A stretch of DNA of 64,000 nt from Pseudobacter sp. (GTDB lineage Bacteria > Bacteroidota > Bacteroidia > Chitinophagales > Chitinophagaceae). This document shows, piece after piece, positions 53,066 to 63,030 of the stretch. Every line of letters starts with the position of its first letter. The stretch's first letter is position 1. The notes beneath the pieces were generated by a model. It searched no databases, was not told the origin of the DNA, and saw only the letters and a program-made list of their open reading frames with translations. The translations under genes were made by a program, and so were the position numbers. Location: contig JAFIGX010000007.1 of the NCBI GenBank assembly GCA_017849455.1, positions 68,208 through 132,207 of the forward strand, given 5' to 3'.

Positions 53066-56000
53066 TTAGAATGTTGCATTGATGGTGAATGTTAAGCCCC
53101 TTGCATAAGGATAGTCCAGGCCCATCTCCCGCTTGATGGTGGAGAAGAGCGCAATATCATTGAAGATGAGGGCCGCCCTCAGTGAGCTCAGCCTGATGGC
53201 CTTGAGCTTTGCCGGATCGACCTCATATCCCAGCGACAGTGAGTTGAAGGAGAGATAGTTGTTCTTCTGGATGAACCTGGAAGTGGGCCGTGTGATCAGG
53301 TACCTGTCCTGGATAGCTTTCAGGGGCGACATATCACCGGGCTTCTGCCAGCGGTCTGTGATCACGCGGGTGTCGGCATTGGATTGCAGGAGGTTTACGT
53401 TCTCTACATTGTCTACCAGCGTTTGGTTATACTGATCTCCTCCAAACTCGAACAGGAAAGTAGTGTAGAGCGTAAATCGTTTGTATCGTGCATTGAGGCC
53501 GAAAGATCCTTGTCCCCAGGGTTCAGTATTGCCGATGGGTTGCTGCTCCGTAGGGTCCCAGTCATACGTGATGCTGCCATCTCTTTTCATGAATATTTCT
53601 TTCCCGTTGGCAGGATTGATGCCCAGCGACTTCATACCATAGATGGTAGTGAGTGAGCTTCCTTCCTCATATTTCATGATGGGCTTCGAGAACTTCGAGT
53701 TCAGATCATGAAAGGCAAGCGTGAAAAGGGGGTTGTTATTATTGATATATCCCTGGTAGTATTCGTCGATGCGGTTGTTGTACCGTTTCATGGACTGTGC
53801 TATTTCCACAATGCGATTCTTGTTATGGGCCATATTGGCGATCAGGGTTATATTCAGGTCGCGCTGGTTGAGCACATTGAGGGAAGATTTGATCTCAAAA
53901 CCTTTGTTGAGCACTTTGCCGATATTGTCGCGGTAAATACTGAACCCCGAAGAAGAAGGCAATGAAACATCGGTGATCAGGTCGTAGGTTTCCTTGTTAT
54001 AATAATTGAACTCGAGGGTAAAGCGTTTGAATACCGACAGCAGAGCGCCGAGATTCCAGGACACCTGTTTTTCCCAGGTCAGTTTATTATTCCCCATATA
54101 GATCAGCCGGGCCCCGATGCCGGTAGGATACCAGTCGTCGAGCATCATGGCATACGTGCTTCTCGCCATATAGGGCGTGAAATTAGATTTGCCCGTTTGC
54201 CCGATATTGGCAGTAACTCTCAGGATATCGATGGCCTTATTGTTTTTGAAGAAGCTGGTGTTATGCAGGTTCATCCCTGTGCCGATCGACCAGAAGGGCG
54301 CCCATTTACGGTCGGACCCGAATTCCGATGAACCGTCGACCCTGAATGAACCGTCGAACAGGTAGATATTTTTCAGGCTGTAGTTGACCGTGGCAAAGGT
54401 CCCCACCAGGCGCTTCGCGTCATCGAGTGTTTCCGGTTTTTGAGTGATCTGGTATGCGTAGGCGGGTGAGTGGTAACCCGGACTGGGGAACCCGCGATAG
54501 GTAGCGGACATGATACTGGCCGTTCTTCCATTGGCATTGATACCCGCCGACACATTGATATTGTGATCATCGATATTCCTGTTGTACGAAGCAAAAAGGT
54601 TAGTGTTCCAGTTGAGGGTATTCGTGCTGCTCTGGAACAGCTCTCCCTTGGTGAACAGATCACCCCTGTCATATTTGGTAGAAGTAGGAGAAGTAAATAA
54701 ATCGTTGGTGGATTCGACCAGGTCGACCGCAAGCTGGCCCCTGATGAACAGGAACTTACTGAGGTACAGGTTGGCGGTGAAATTATCCGTCCACTCCCTG
54801 TAACCTAATTTGCTGAAGTTACCTACCGTAGATTCGTAAAGCGGGTTGATCGGCGCATATCCGAAGTAGTTGGGGAATTTTTGCAGGTATTTCCCGGTGC
54901 TCTCATCATAGATGGGATAATAGGGCTGCAGGTGGGAATAATCACTGAATGACCCATACGGTGATTCATCTCCTCTTACCTGGTCGAAATAGATCTGGTT
55001 ACGGAACTGCAGGCTCCTGGTCTGGTATTGGAGCGTAAGCCCTGCTCCCAGCCTTCTGCGGAAGGATTCCTTCATCACACCATCCTGGTTATCGTATTTC
55101 AGTTCGAGCCCCAGGCGCACTGCCTGTGAACCACCTTCAATATACAGATTGTGTTTTTGATTGATAGCTGTTCTCAACGGCTGCGAAAGCCAATAGGTAT
55201 TTACACCTTTCGCCACCTCATTTTTCTTTTGCTGCATATACCACATGTTCTCTCTCAGGGTGCCCGCATAGCCTGGATCATTGGGATACATATTGGGGAG
55301 ATATGCCTGGGCGGCAAATTCAGCATCCAGTTTTTCCTGGGCGTTCATCATGTGATAGCTGCTGAGATCAGGGGCGGTAACATAAAGATTCCCGTTGTAA
55401 TTGACACGGAACTCTCCGGGCTTTGGAACGATCGTTTCAATGACCACAACGCCGTTCGAAGCTCTCGATCCGTACATTGCGGTGGCGGCAGCATCTTTGA
55501 GGATGGTGATATTGCTGATGCGGTTGATGTCCATATCATAGACCTTTTCAACGGTCACCTCGAAACCATCCATGATGAAGATGGGCGTGTTCGGATTGTT
55601 CTTCAGGGCGAATTGTGATACCGGTGAGCTGGATTCGATCTTGTCGAGATCTTTTACACCGGGAAAGCCCGACTGACCACGGATATAGAACTGAGGCAGC
55701 ACATTGGGGTTTGACCCCATGGTGATATTCTGCATGATCCTGAAAGAAGGATCGAAGACCTGCAAGGCGCTGATGAGGTTATTGGTAGTAACTTTCTGGA
55801 GATCGGCCTTGGTGACCTGTGTATAGGTGCCTGTAAAACTTTCTTTGCGCACATTGCCATAACCGGTGACCACCACATCGACCATGCTGGCGTCTTTTGG
55901 TTTCAATACTATCCTGCCATTGCGGGGAAGGTCTTTTACTTTGATCTCCCTGGTGGTCATGCCCACGTAAGAGAAGATCAACACCTGATCGGGATCGGCA

Positions 56001-56668
56001 GTGATGGTGAATTTGCCGGTGGCATCGGAAGAAACACCGATGCTGGTGCCCCTGATCTTGATGCTCACGCCTTCCAGTGCATTGCCATCTTCCCCGATCA
56101 CGACACCGGTCACCGTTTGAAAGAAATTCTCTTTCTGAGGTCCGGTATCGACTGTTGTGCTTTCCGGGACCTCCGAGAGACGGTCGGCAGGCGAGCTGGC
56201 CTTACTGTACAGGATAATGGTGCGGTCGAGTATCCTGTAGGTGATGGGCTGGTGCTTGAGAATACTGTCGAGGAAGATCGTCAGTGGCATGTTGCTCACG
56301 GAAATGGAAACATTCCTCGTCTGTCTCAACAGACTGGCATTGCCAAAGACAGCATAGCCGGTTTGTTTTTTGATAGCGCTGAAGACCCTGCTCAGGGGAA
56401 GGTCTTTCCCTGCGATGGTCACCGTCTGGGAATTGGTCCTGGCAGAAACGTGAAGGCAGAGCACCAGCATGATAAAAGCAGTCATTTTCATTGCCGTCAA
56501 AAGTTTTTTGCCGTTGGTGACATGGAACCTGCCGGAACAAAGTCTCATGCCTGGCAGTGTTTTGGTGAGTAGCCGGCATCCATCAGAGCCCTGTATGGGA
56601 TGGAGATATTCTCCCCGGCTACGGGAAGTCCCGGCAAAATGCCGGGGTTCTGCAATAATTTTTTGCAT
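53066..56668 (-). CDS. SusC/RagA-family TonB-linked transporter with STN domain
   Basis: A 1200-residue transporter. A long N-terminal region precedes the hydrophobic core (MTAFIMLVLCLHVSA, about 60-75); starts at residue 1, 41 or 60 are all possible. The STN domain (about 85-155, DLPLSRVFSAIKKQTGYAVFG) links it to the FecR/ECF pair upstream. Then come the carboxypeptidase-like domain (about 185-265, GVVIGEDGNALEGVSIKI), TonB box VDVVVTGYGN, plug (about 280-400; QFYIRGQSGF, ITILKDAAATAMYGSRASNG) and barrel ending in Phe. The Sus partner and two lipoproteins follow. Probably a glycan or peptide importer; substrate unknown. Confidence 0.93.
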   Translation of the reverse strand: MQKIIAEPRHFAGTSRSRGEYLHPIQGSDGCRLLTKTLPGMRLCSGRFHVTNGKKLLTAMKMTAFIMLVLCLHVSARTNSQTVTIAGKDLPLSRVFSAIKKQTGYAVFGNASLLRQTRNVSISVSNMPLTIFLDSILKHQPITYRILDRTIILYSKASSPADRLSEVPESTTVDTGPQKENFFQTVTGVVIGEDGNALEGVSIKIRGTSIGVSSDATGKFTITADPDQVLIFSYVGMTTREIKVKDLPRNGRIVLKPKDASMVDVVVTGYGNVRKESFTGTYTQVTKADLQKVTTNNLISALQVFDPSFRIMQNITMGSNPNVLPQFYIRGQSGFPGVKDLDKIESSSPVSQFALKNNPNTPIFIMDGFEVTVEKVYDMDINRISNITILKDAAATAMYGSRASNGVVVIETIVPKPGEFRVNYNGNLYVTAPDLSSYHMMNAQEKLDAEFAAQAYLPNMYPNDPGYAGTLRENMWYMQQKKNEVAKGVNTYWLSQPLRTAINQKHNLYIEGGSQAVRLGLELKYDNQDGVMKESFRRRLGAGLTLQYQTRSLQFRNQIYFDQVRGDESPYGSFSDYSHLQPYYPIYDESTGKYLQKFPNYFGYAPINPLYESTVGNFSKLGYREWTDNFTANLYLSKFLFIRGQLAVDLVESTNDLFTSPTSTKYDRGDLFTKGELFQSSTNTLNWNTNLFASYNRNIDDHNINVSAGINANGRTASIMSATYRGFPSPGYHSPAYAYQITQKPETLDDAKRLVGTFATVNYSLKNIYLFDGSFRVDGSSEFGSDRKWAPFWSIGTGMNLHNTSFFKNNKAIDILRVTANIGQTGKSNFTPYMARSTYAMMLDDWYPTGIGARLIYMGNNKLTWEKQVSWNLGALLSVFKRFTLEFNYYNKETYDLITDVSLPSSSGFSIYRDNIGKVLNKGFEIKSSLNVLNQRDLNITLIANMAHNKNRIVEIAQSMKRYNNRIDEYYQGYINNNNPLFTLAFHDLNSKFSKPIMKYEEGSSLTTIYGMKSLGINPANGKEIFMKRDGSITYDWDPTEQQPIGNTEPWGQGSFGLNARYKRFTLYTTFLFEFGGDQYNQTLVDNVENVNLLQSNADTRVITDRWQKPGDMSPLKAIQDRYLITRPTSRFIQKNNYLSFNSLSLGYEVDPAKLKAIRLSSLRAALIFNDIALFSTIKREMGLDYPYARGLTFTINATF

Positions 56669-56732
56669 ACTTTCGCATCAGTTTTGGTTAAGAAAAAATT
56701 CCACTACTTGAATTTTGGATCAGCCAAATCCT

Positions 56733-56786
56733 GTCCCGTTTTTTTCGGGACATAACCGTTGCGCCTTCCACGCGCGACGGTTTTTT
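56733..56786. promoter_or_regulatory. Two hairpins in the fecR-susC gap
   Basis: GTCCCG (56733-56738) and CGGGAC (56746-56751) flank a T7 loop. AACCGTTGCGC (56754-56764) pairs with GCGCGACGGTT (56772-56782) with one wobble and runs into T's on the + strand. On the sense (minus) strand there is no T-run after either hairpin, so attenuation or mRNA processing is more likely than full termination. A comparable hairpin lies after the other fecR gene at 3161-3180. Confidence 0.5.
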
Positions 56787-56835
56787 ATTGACTTATCCTT
56801 TTATATATTATAGGAATAAAGTTGACCAGGGTTTA

Positions 56836-58029
56836 TCAGGGTAATACGACGAGCCTTCTTCCTTCTTCGATCCTGAAATGAACGCCTACATCTTTCAAAG
56901 CGTTGATAAGATCGGCCAGGCTGAAATTCCTGTTGATCTCCCCGAAAAACTCTATCTCGGGCACAGTCTTTTCATATACTACGGTGATATCGTACCATCG
57001 TTCCAATTGTTTCATGACCTCTCTTAGAGAAGCACCTTCAAAATTGAAAAAGCCGTTCTTCCAGGCCATTACTTTGTCGAGGTCCGCCGTCTGAACTTGT
57101 ATCCGTGAAGATCTGGTAGCTGATGAAGAAACGGGGAGCTGGGCCTGCTGTCCGGGTTTCAAGATTACTGTGGAAGATGAACTCCCATCGGCTGTCATTC
57201 TCACACTTCCTTCGAGCAAAGTGGTTTTGATATCTTCCTCATCTTTGTAAGCATTGATATTGAAATTTGTTCCCAGCACTTCCACTTCTGCCTGGTCGCT
57301 GACATTTACATGGAAAGGCATCTTTGCATTTTTCGCCACTTCGAAATAAGCTTCACCGGTGATAGCTACCCTTCGCTCCTTCCCGGCAAATACAGTGGGA
57401 TACTGAATGGAGCTGGCTGCATTCAGCCATACTTTAGTGCCATCCGGCAGCAACAGTTGGAACTGCCTGCCCTTTGGAGTGGTCATGGTATTGTAACTGG
57501 TCTCTCCTGTTGCATTTCCGATGGCGTCGTATGCGAGCTGGCCGTTCTTCAGTGAGACCTGTACGCCGTTCTGCGTTGCTATAATGCCATTGCCCAGGCT
57601 ATCGAGCACCACCCTGGTGCCATCGGCCAGCAGCAGTATGGCGCCCTCTTTCCCTGGCGCAATATCAACAGTATCCTGTGCGGCAACCGGCGCCTTTTCC
57701 CGGTGATGGTCAAGCCAGAAAAATGTACCGGCTGCCAGGAGAATAAGTACGGAGGCCGCAGCCAGCCATCTTTTCACCAGGCGAATACGACGCACAGGCC
57801 GCAAGTCGGCTGCTGCCCTGGCTTTTTTCAACACCTGCATGAACTGCATATCGATGTCCATCCCTGCTGTGAGGTCTGTATAGGAAGAGGCTTCCAGCAT
57901 CCCGCCGATCGCCTCTTTAACTGCTTCCTGGTTGACAGGCTCCTGCACGAGCTCAAGAAAAGTTTTCAACTCCTCTTCCGTGAGCTCGTCATGAATAAAT
58001 TTTTGCAACAGGTCATTGAATGGGTGCAT
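56836..58029 (-). CDS. FecR-type anti-sigma factor
   Basis: A 397-residue inner-membrane protein. The N-terminal sigma-binding part (1-85, FIHDELTEEELKTFLELV) is followed by one membrane segment (about 88-106, WLAAASVLILLAAGTFFWL). The FecR domain lies around 185-285 (TTPKGRQFQLLLPDGTKVWLNAASSIQYP) and DUF4974 at about 320-397 (FEGASLREVMKQLERWYDI). It sits between its sigma factor and the STN-SusC, completing a trans-envelope signalling chain. A normal ATG start, unlike the TTG of the first fecR. Confidence 0.93.
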   Translation of the reverse strand: MHPFNDLLQKFIHDELTEEELKTFLELVQEPVNQEAVKEAIGGMLEASSYTDLTAGMDIDMQFMQVLKKARAAADLRPVRRIRLVKRWLAAASVLILLAAGTFFWLDHHREKAPVAAQDTVDIAPGKEGAILLLADGTRVVLDSLGNGIIATQNGVQVSLKNGQLAYDAIGNATGETSYNTMTTPKGRQFQLLLPDGTKVWLNAASSIQYPTVFAGKERRVAITGEAYFEVAKNAKMPFHVNVSDQAEVEVLGTNFNINAYKDEEDIKTTLLEGSVRMTADGSSSSTVILKPGQQAQLPVSSSATRSSRIQVQTADLDKVMAWKNGFFNFEGASLREVMKQLERWYDITVVYEKTVPEIEFFGEINRNFSLADLINALKDVGVHFRIEEGRRLVVLP

Positions 58030-58153
58030 CAGCGATCGTTTAAAAATATGATAAGGCTGAATGGTGAACAGGTAGGTTTAACAGGCAGGATGATACCTGC
58101 TTTATTAGAGACACAGAAATCGGGCAATAGGGCCCTGGTGGGAAAAAGGTTTT

Positions 58154-58765
58154 TTATAAAAAAAGTAGCATCCAGAGAAAAATGACTACTGAACCTGAAT
58201 ACTTATCCAGGTAATTGCGCAGGGATAAGATGGCGCTGACCATATAGTTCTTGACTGTTCTGGGTGAAAGCCCGGTGGCTTCGGCGATCTCGGCATGGCT
58301 CAGTCCCTGGAACCGGCTAAGCCTGAAAACTTTCTGTTGCTGAGGTGTGAGCTGGTTGATACCGTCTTCTATGATCTGGCTCGACTCTTTCAATTCCAGT
58401 TTGGCGGCCGGATCGGCAAAGGAATCAGCAAAATATTCCTGGAGGTATTCGTTGACAGTGCCGGTGAAGACCCGGCCTCTCAGTTTATTAAGGATGAGAT
58501 TTTTGGCGGAAGTGAAAAGATAGGCCCTGAATTCCTTCACATCGGCGAGCAATTCCCTTTTTACCCAAAGCTGCGCAAATACATCCTGCGCAGCATCTTC
58601 TGCAACTTCGGGCGCTTTGGCGAACAGGAGCGCCACCGAGTATACCCTTGGCCAGTACTGCCTGAAAACATGTTTATAGGCGTCCTCATCTCCCTTAGCT
58701 ACACGCAAGAGCAGTTCCTTTTCATTATATGGTAAATTGCCTGACAACCCGGTTGCTATTTTCAA
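58154..58765 (-). CDS. ECF RNA polymerase sigma factor (FecI-like)
   Basis: A 203-residue sigma factor. Region 2 spans about 25-95 (YKHVFRQYWPRVYSVALLF, VAEDAAQDVFAQLWVKREL). Region 4 spans about 135-190 with the helix-turn-helix LSHAEIAEATGLSPRTVKNYM. The C-terminus has a hydrophobic tail (VVIFLWMLLFL) that could sit in the membrane. It is followed by its FecR gene after 124 bases and drives the Sus locus at 49.2-56.7 kb by family analogy. Confidence 0.92.
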   Translation of the reverse strand: MKIATGLSGNLPYNEKELLLRVAKGDEDAYKHVFRQYWPRVYSVALLFAKAPEVAEDAAQDVFAQLWVKRELLADVKEFRAYLFTSAKNLILNKLRGRVFTGTVNEYLQEYFADSFADPAAKLELKESSQIIEDGINQLTPQQQKVFRLSRFQGLSHAEIAEATGLSPRTVKNYMVSAILSLRNYLDKYSGSVVIFLWMLLFL

Positions 58766-58847
58766 AGCCTGACTTGCAAACTATATTAAAAAAATGAAAA
58801 TAGAAGGGCCAGGTTATTTTTTTGGTAGGCAATCGTCCATATTCGGT

Positions 58848-59549
58848 TCAGGATTTCCGGAAAAGGCCCAAAATCTTGCGTTGATTGTTGCGGACTGCCA
58901 GTTTTTCCGGGGAGAGTCCTTCATTGTTTTCTTTTGCAGGATCAGCGCCGTATTTCAACAGCATCTCTATCTGCTCCAGTTTGTATTTCCGTTTTACCGC
59001 ATAATATAATGCAGTATTTCCATCAGCGTCGGCATGATCTACGTCGGCGCCATTCTTCAGGAACCATTCCGCCACCCCGAATCTTTTCCAGAAGATGGCT
59101 GACATGAACGGGGTTTGGCTGGTTGACCTGTCCTCTACTGTAGCGCCATGCTTTTTGAAAAGGGCCGCCGATCCGACATCATTGTTCCAGGCTATCGCAT
59201 ACATGCAATGCTCAGGGCCGGCGCCTTGCTTCAGCAGCCAGGTAAAAAGTTTTTCATTCCTGCCGCGCGTATAAGCATACCAAAGAGGAGTGGCAGGAAA
59301 AAAACCACAGGAAGGATCGGGTATCCTGTGAACAGAGTTGATGTCCATCCCTGCCTTCAGCAAGCTCTTTACGATCTGCAAAATGGTATCGGCTTTATCA
59401 GGACGCCTGGCTATTACAAGGGCGCCTGCGTAATGGAGCGCGTTCTTTCCATCTTCCTCTGCCCATTGCGCCCATTGAGGCTCGGTAGCGAGCAGATGTT
59501 GTACTTTGGGAACATCCAGGGATTTGATGGCGTTGATGAATTTGTTCAT
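58848..59549 (-). CDS. Ankyrin-repeat protein
   Basis: A 233-residue cytoplasmic protein made of about five ankyrin repeats, for example EDGKNALHYAGALVIARR, GMDINSVHRIPDP, NGADVDHADADGNTALYYAV and YGADPAKENNEGLSPEKLAV. No signal peptide or enzyme domain is present. It is monocistronic. Ankyrin repeats mediate protein contacts; the partner is unknown. Confidence 0.85.
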   Translation of the reverse strand: MNKFINAIKSLDVPKVQHLLATEPQWAQWAEEDGKNALHYAGALVIARRPDKADTILQIVKSLLKAGMDINSVHRIPDPSCGFFPATPLWYAYTRGRNEKLFTWLLKQGAGPEHCMYAIAWNNDVGSAALFKKHGATVEDRSTSQTPFMSAIFWKRFGVAEWFLKNGADVDHADADGNTALYYAVKRKYKLEQIEMLLKYGADPAKENNEGLSPEKLAVRNNQRKILGLFRKS

Positions 59550-59922
59550 GGCATGAGAATACTAGATAAATATACGAATCTCTGCGGAAACCAAGCGTGA
59601 TCATAGCTCCCGCTTATCCGGCACTTTCACCACTCAACAGTAATAGATAGCAAATATTAGTCTACTGTTTTGGTAGGATAATATTTTCACGTATCTTGCG
59701 CTCCGTTTTATTTATGAAACCTACTGTATTCATCCGGACATTGTTTTACCTGCTCCCCGAACATGGTTCCACAGCCTGTTGTTGCCGGCCTGGCTGATAC
59801 ATTCTCCATATAATACCCTGGGTTTGTTATTGCCTTTCCGCAGGCAGTGACCAGGACTCTATTATTCCTATAGATATAACTATAATATACAACCGAAATA
59901 TATTACAATCAAAATTATACAA
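59550..59922. other. Divergent intergenic region between the ankyrin gene and the third susC
   Basis: No gene is supported in 373 bases. The region should hold promoters for both flanking genes, but no good TTG-N19-TAnnTTTG pair was found for susC. Just before susC the sequence is very AT-rich, as usual for Bacteroidota translation starts. Confidence 0.4.
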
Positions 59923-62900
59923 ATGAGCAAATCACATCTCATGCTGGTACTCCTGCTGCTTGGCAGCACCAGTATCCTTGCACAGATCAGGGGCGTCGTG
60001 CTTTCTGCAGAAAACAGGCAGCCACTCGAAGGCGCCACCGTTACCATCAGTAATTCCAACAAATCCTCCATCACCGATGCACAAGGCCGGTTCACACTCA
60101 ACTGGCCAGGCAATAAAGTGTTGCTCTCCGTTTCATTTGTGGGCAGGGAAACGGTAGAAACGGAAGTCCGCTCTGAAAATGCAGCCGTCACCATTCTCCT
60201 CAAAGCATCCAATTCAACACTCACGGAAGTGGTGACCGTTGCCTATACCAATGTTAAGCGGTCGGGGTACCCGGGCGCTGTGGTCACGATCGGTGGAGAG
60301 AAGATCAAAGGCCGCCTTACGCCTAATATCACCAATGCCCTGCAGGGTCTGGCCCCTGGTCTGCAAACGACCTTAGCCAACGGGCAACCCGGCAACAGCT
60401 CCACCATCCGCGTGCGTGGTATCGGTTCCATCAATGCCTCCAGCTCTCCGCTTTTCGTGGTGGATGGCGCGCCCTATGATGGAGATCTGAATGCGCTCGA
60501 CGTGGCCGATATTGCTTCCATCAGCATCCTGAAGGACGCAGTTGCCGCCAACCTCTATGGCTCACGCGCTGCCAATGGCGTTATCATCATCACCACCAAA
60601 CAAGGTAAAAAGGGGGATGATATTACCATGAATGCCACTTTCAACCAGGGATGGAGCCGCCGCGCCGTGAAAGATTACGACCAGGTCAGCACCAACCAGT
60701 ACTTTGAGCTTTACTGGGAGGCATTGCGCAATAAAGGGATCACTAACGGTCAAACACCGGCGCAGGCAGCGGCAACTGCCAGCAACCGTGTCGTGGCCGA
60801 CCTGGGCATCAATCCCTATGGGCCAAATTTTCCGAAACCTGTAGGCACTGATGGTAAGATCGTTCCCGGCGCTACTCCATTATGGAATGATGACTGGCAA
60901 AAAGGGATGTTACAATCGGCGCAGTATACCCAGGCACAGCTCAGCCTCAGTGGCGGCGGCGAAAAATCTACCTGGTATGCCAGCGCCGGATACCTGAATA
61001 ACCAGGGCGCTTTTCTTGAATCGGGGTTCAAAAGATATAATTTCAGGAGCAATATCACTTTGCAGGCAAAGAAATGGTTACAGTTCGGACTGAACCTGAG
61101 CGGCGCCGCATCCATACAGGATTATCCTACTTCTTCCGATTCCAAGTCGAGCAATGTGGTGCTGTTCGGTCGAACCATTCCCAGCTTCTACCCCATCTAT
61201 CAGCGTAACCCCGATGGCTCTTACAAGCTCGACGCCAATGGTCGGAAAATTTTCGATTATGGCGCCTACCGGCCTTCTTCTGCTTTGGCAAGAAGCAACC
61301 TGATCGGTTCCCAACCCCTCGACAGGTTCCGCAATAACAATGAAAATATATCGGCCCGCACTTTTCTCGAAGCCGCGATCCTGAGATCGCTGAAACTGAA
61401 AACGAGCTTCAATGTAGATTATGTGAACGGGAATTCACTCACCTATACCAATCCCCTTGTTGGAGAAGATGCCGAGATCGGAGGCTCCATCAGCAAAAGC
61501 AATTCAAGATGGATCTCTTATACCTGGAACAATATCCTTACTTATGATGTAGATATTGCATCGGGCCATCACCTCAACCTGCTCGCCGGCCATGAATATT
61601 ATAACCTGAGCTCGAGCTCCATCAATGGAAGCCGCCAGCGATTTGTTTTGCCAGATCTGTATGAACCGGTGGCCGCTTCCCAGCTCAATGATTTCTCGGG
61701 ATTGTCCGACAGCTATCGCAAGCTCAGTTTCTTCGGGCAGGGCCAATACAATTACCTCGGCAAGTATTACGCAACGGCTTCTGTTCGCCGTGATGGATCG
61801 TCCCGCTTCTCCCCTGATTCGCGCTGGGGAACATTCTGGTCTGCCGGCGCCTCCTGGCGGATCGCAGAAGAAGATTTCCTGAAATCCGTGAGCTGGTTGA
61901 ATACCCTTACTCTCAAAGCAAGCTATGGCGCATCGGGAAATGACAACCTCTCCGGTTACTACAATTACCTTGCGCTCTATGCCATCAAGAATAATCTTGG
62001 CAACGGGGGAGTGATCACTTCCAGGCTGGCTACACCCAGGTTGAAATGGGAAAGTAACCTGAACCTCAATATCGGAGTGGATTTCGGGCTGCTCAGGAAC
62101 CGGATCTATGGTTCGATGAATTATTACGACAGAACGAGCAAGGACCTGCTCTATGCCATTCCGCTTGCAGGATCGACCGGTTTTACTTCCATCAGCTCCA
62201 ATATCGGTGAATTGAAGAATACAGGTATCGAACTGGAGTTGAACGGTGTACCTGTCAGCACAAAGGATCTCCGCTGGACGATCGGGCTCAATCTTGCCCA
62301 CAATAAGAACAAGATCGCTTCACTCCCACAGAAAGAAATTATCAGCGGTACCAAGAAACTGATGGTGGGCACTTCCATCTATGAGTTCTACTTACGGGAA
62401 TGGGCAGGTGTAGACCCGGAGACCGGTAACCCGCAATGGTACCAGACAACGGCCGACAATAAGCGGATCAAGACTACCAACTATGGCCAGGCCACACAAT
62501 ATTATGCAGGCACGTCCCTGCCCACCCTCACCGGCGGCGTCAGCAGCAGCGTACTGTACAAACAAATAGAATTGTCTTTCCTCCTTGCCTACAGCATTGG
62601 CGGCAAAGTGCTCGACAATGATTTTGTATCGCTGCTCACTGGCCCTACCAGCCCGGGGCGGTCCTGGTCGACCGAACTCGCCAACCGCTGGACGCCCGAT
62701 AACAAGATCACCGATGTACCGCGACTTACCACCGATAACCTGAACTGGACATCTTCATCCACCCGATTTTTGTACAGCGCCACCTATGCACGTTTGAAAA
62801 CGGTGACGCTGAGCTATTCGATCCCTGCTCTCCTGGTGTCGAAGGCAGGGTTGAAGAATGCCAAACTGTATGCCACCGGTGAAAACCTGCTCACTTTCTA

Positions 62901-63003
62901 TGGACACCAGGGAATGGACCCGGAACAATCGATCGATGGCACTACCTACTATCAATACCCTGCCATGAAGACATTTTCACTGGGTATCCAGGTCGGTCTA
63001 TAA
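59923..63003 (+). CDS. SusC/RagA-family TonB-linked transporter
   Basis: A 1026-residue protein with signal peptide (LMLVLLLLGSTSILA). The carboxypeptidase-like domain (about 22-100, GVVLSAENRQPLEGATVTI), TonB-box-like LTEVVTVAYTN, and plug (about 115-225; RVRGIGSINASSSPLFVVDGAP, SILKDAVAANLYGSRAANGV) are typical. Barrel ends GIQVGL. No STN domain and no regulator gene adjoin it. It pairs with the SusD gene 27 bases downstream. Substrate unknown. Confidence 0.95.
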   Translation: MSKSHLMLVLLLLGSTSILAQIRGVVLSAENRQPLEGATVTISNSNKSSITDAQGRFTLNWPGNKVLLSVSFVGRETVETEVRSENAAVTILLKASNSTLTEVVTVAYTNVKRSGYPGAVVTIGGEKIKGRLTPNITNALQGLAPGLQTTLANGQPGNSSTIRVRGIGSINASSSPLFVVDGAPYDGDLNALDVADIASISILKDAVAANLYGSRAANGVIIITTKQGKKGDDITMNATFNQGWSRRAVKDYDQVSTNQYFELYWEALRNKGITNGQTPAQAAATASNRVVADLGINPYGPNFPKPVGTDGKIVPGATPLWNDDWQKGMLQSAQYTQAQLSLSGGGEKSTWYASAGYLNNQGAFLESGFKRYNFRSNITLQAKKWLQFGLNLSGAASIQDYPTSSDSKSSNVVLFGRTIPSFYPIYQRNPDGSYKLDANGRKIFDYGAYRPSSALARSNLIGSQPLDRFRNNNENISARTFLEAAILRSLKLKTSFNVDYVNGNSLTYTNPLVGEDAEIGGSISKSNSRWISYTWNNILTYDVDIASGHHLNLLAGHEYYNLSSSSINGSRQRFVLPDLYEPVAASQLNDFSGLSDSYRKLSFFGQGQYNYLGKYYATASVRRDGSSRFSPDSRWGTFWSAGASWRIAEEDFLKSVSWLNTLTLKASYGASGNDNLSGYYNYLALYAIKNNLGNGGVITSRLATPRLKWESNLNLNIGVDFGLLRNRIYGSMNYYDRTSKDLLYAIPLAGSTGFTSISSNIGELKNTGIELELNGVPVSTKDLRWTIGLNLAHNKNKIASLPQKEIISGTKKLMVGTSIYEFYLREWAGVDPETGNPQWYQTTADNKRIKTTNYGQATQYYAGTSLPTLTGGVSSSVLYKQIELSFLLAYSIGGKVLDNDFVSLLTGPTSPGRSWSTELANRWTPDNKITDVPRLTTDNLNWTSSSTRFLYSATYARLKTVTLSYSIPALLVSKAGLKNAKLYATGENLLTFYGHQGMDPEQSIDGTTYYQYPAMKTFSLGIQVGL

Positions 63004-63030
63004 ATCTGTAATGTTTAATAATGAAATGAC

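Noticed and set aside
61504..62301. 265-codon frame opposite the third susC
   Set aside because: It is an antisense shadow of a SusC barrel with no start context or family resemblance.
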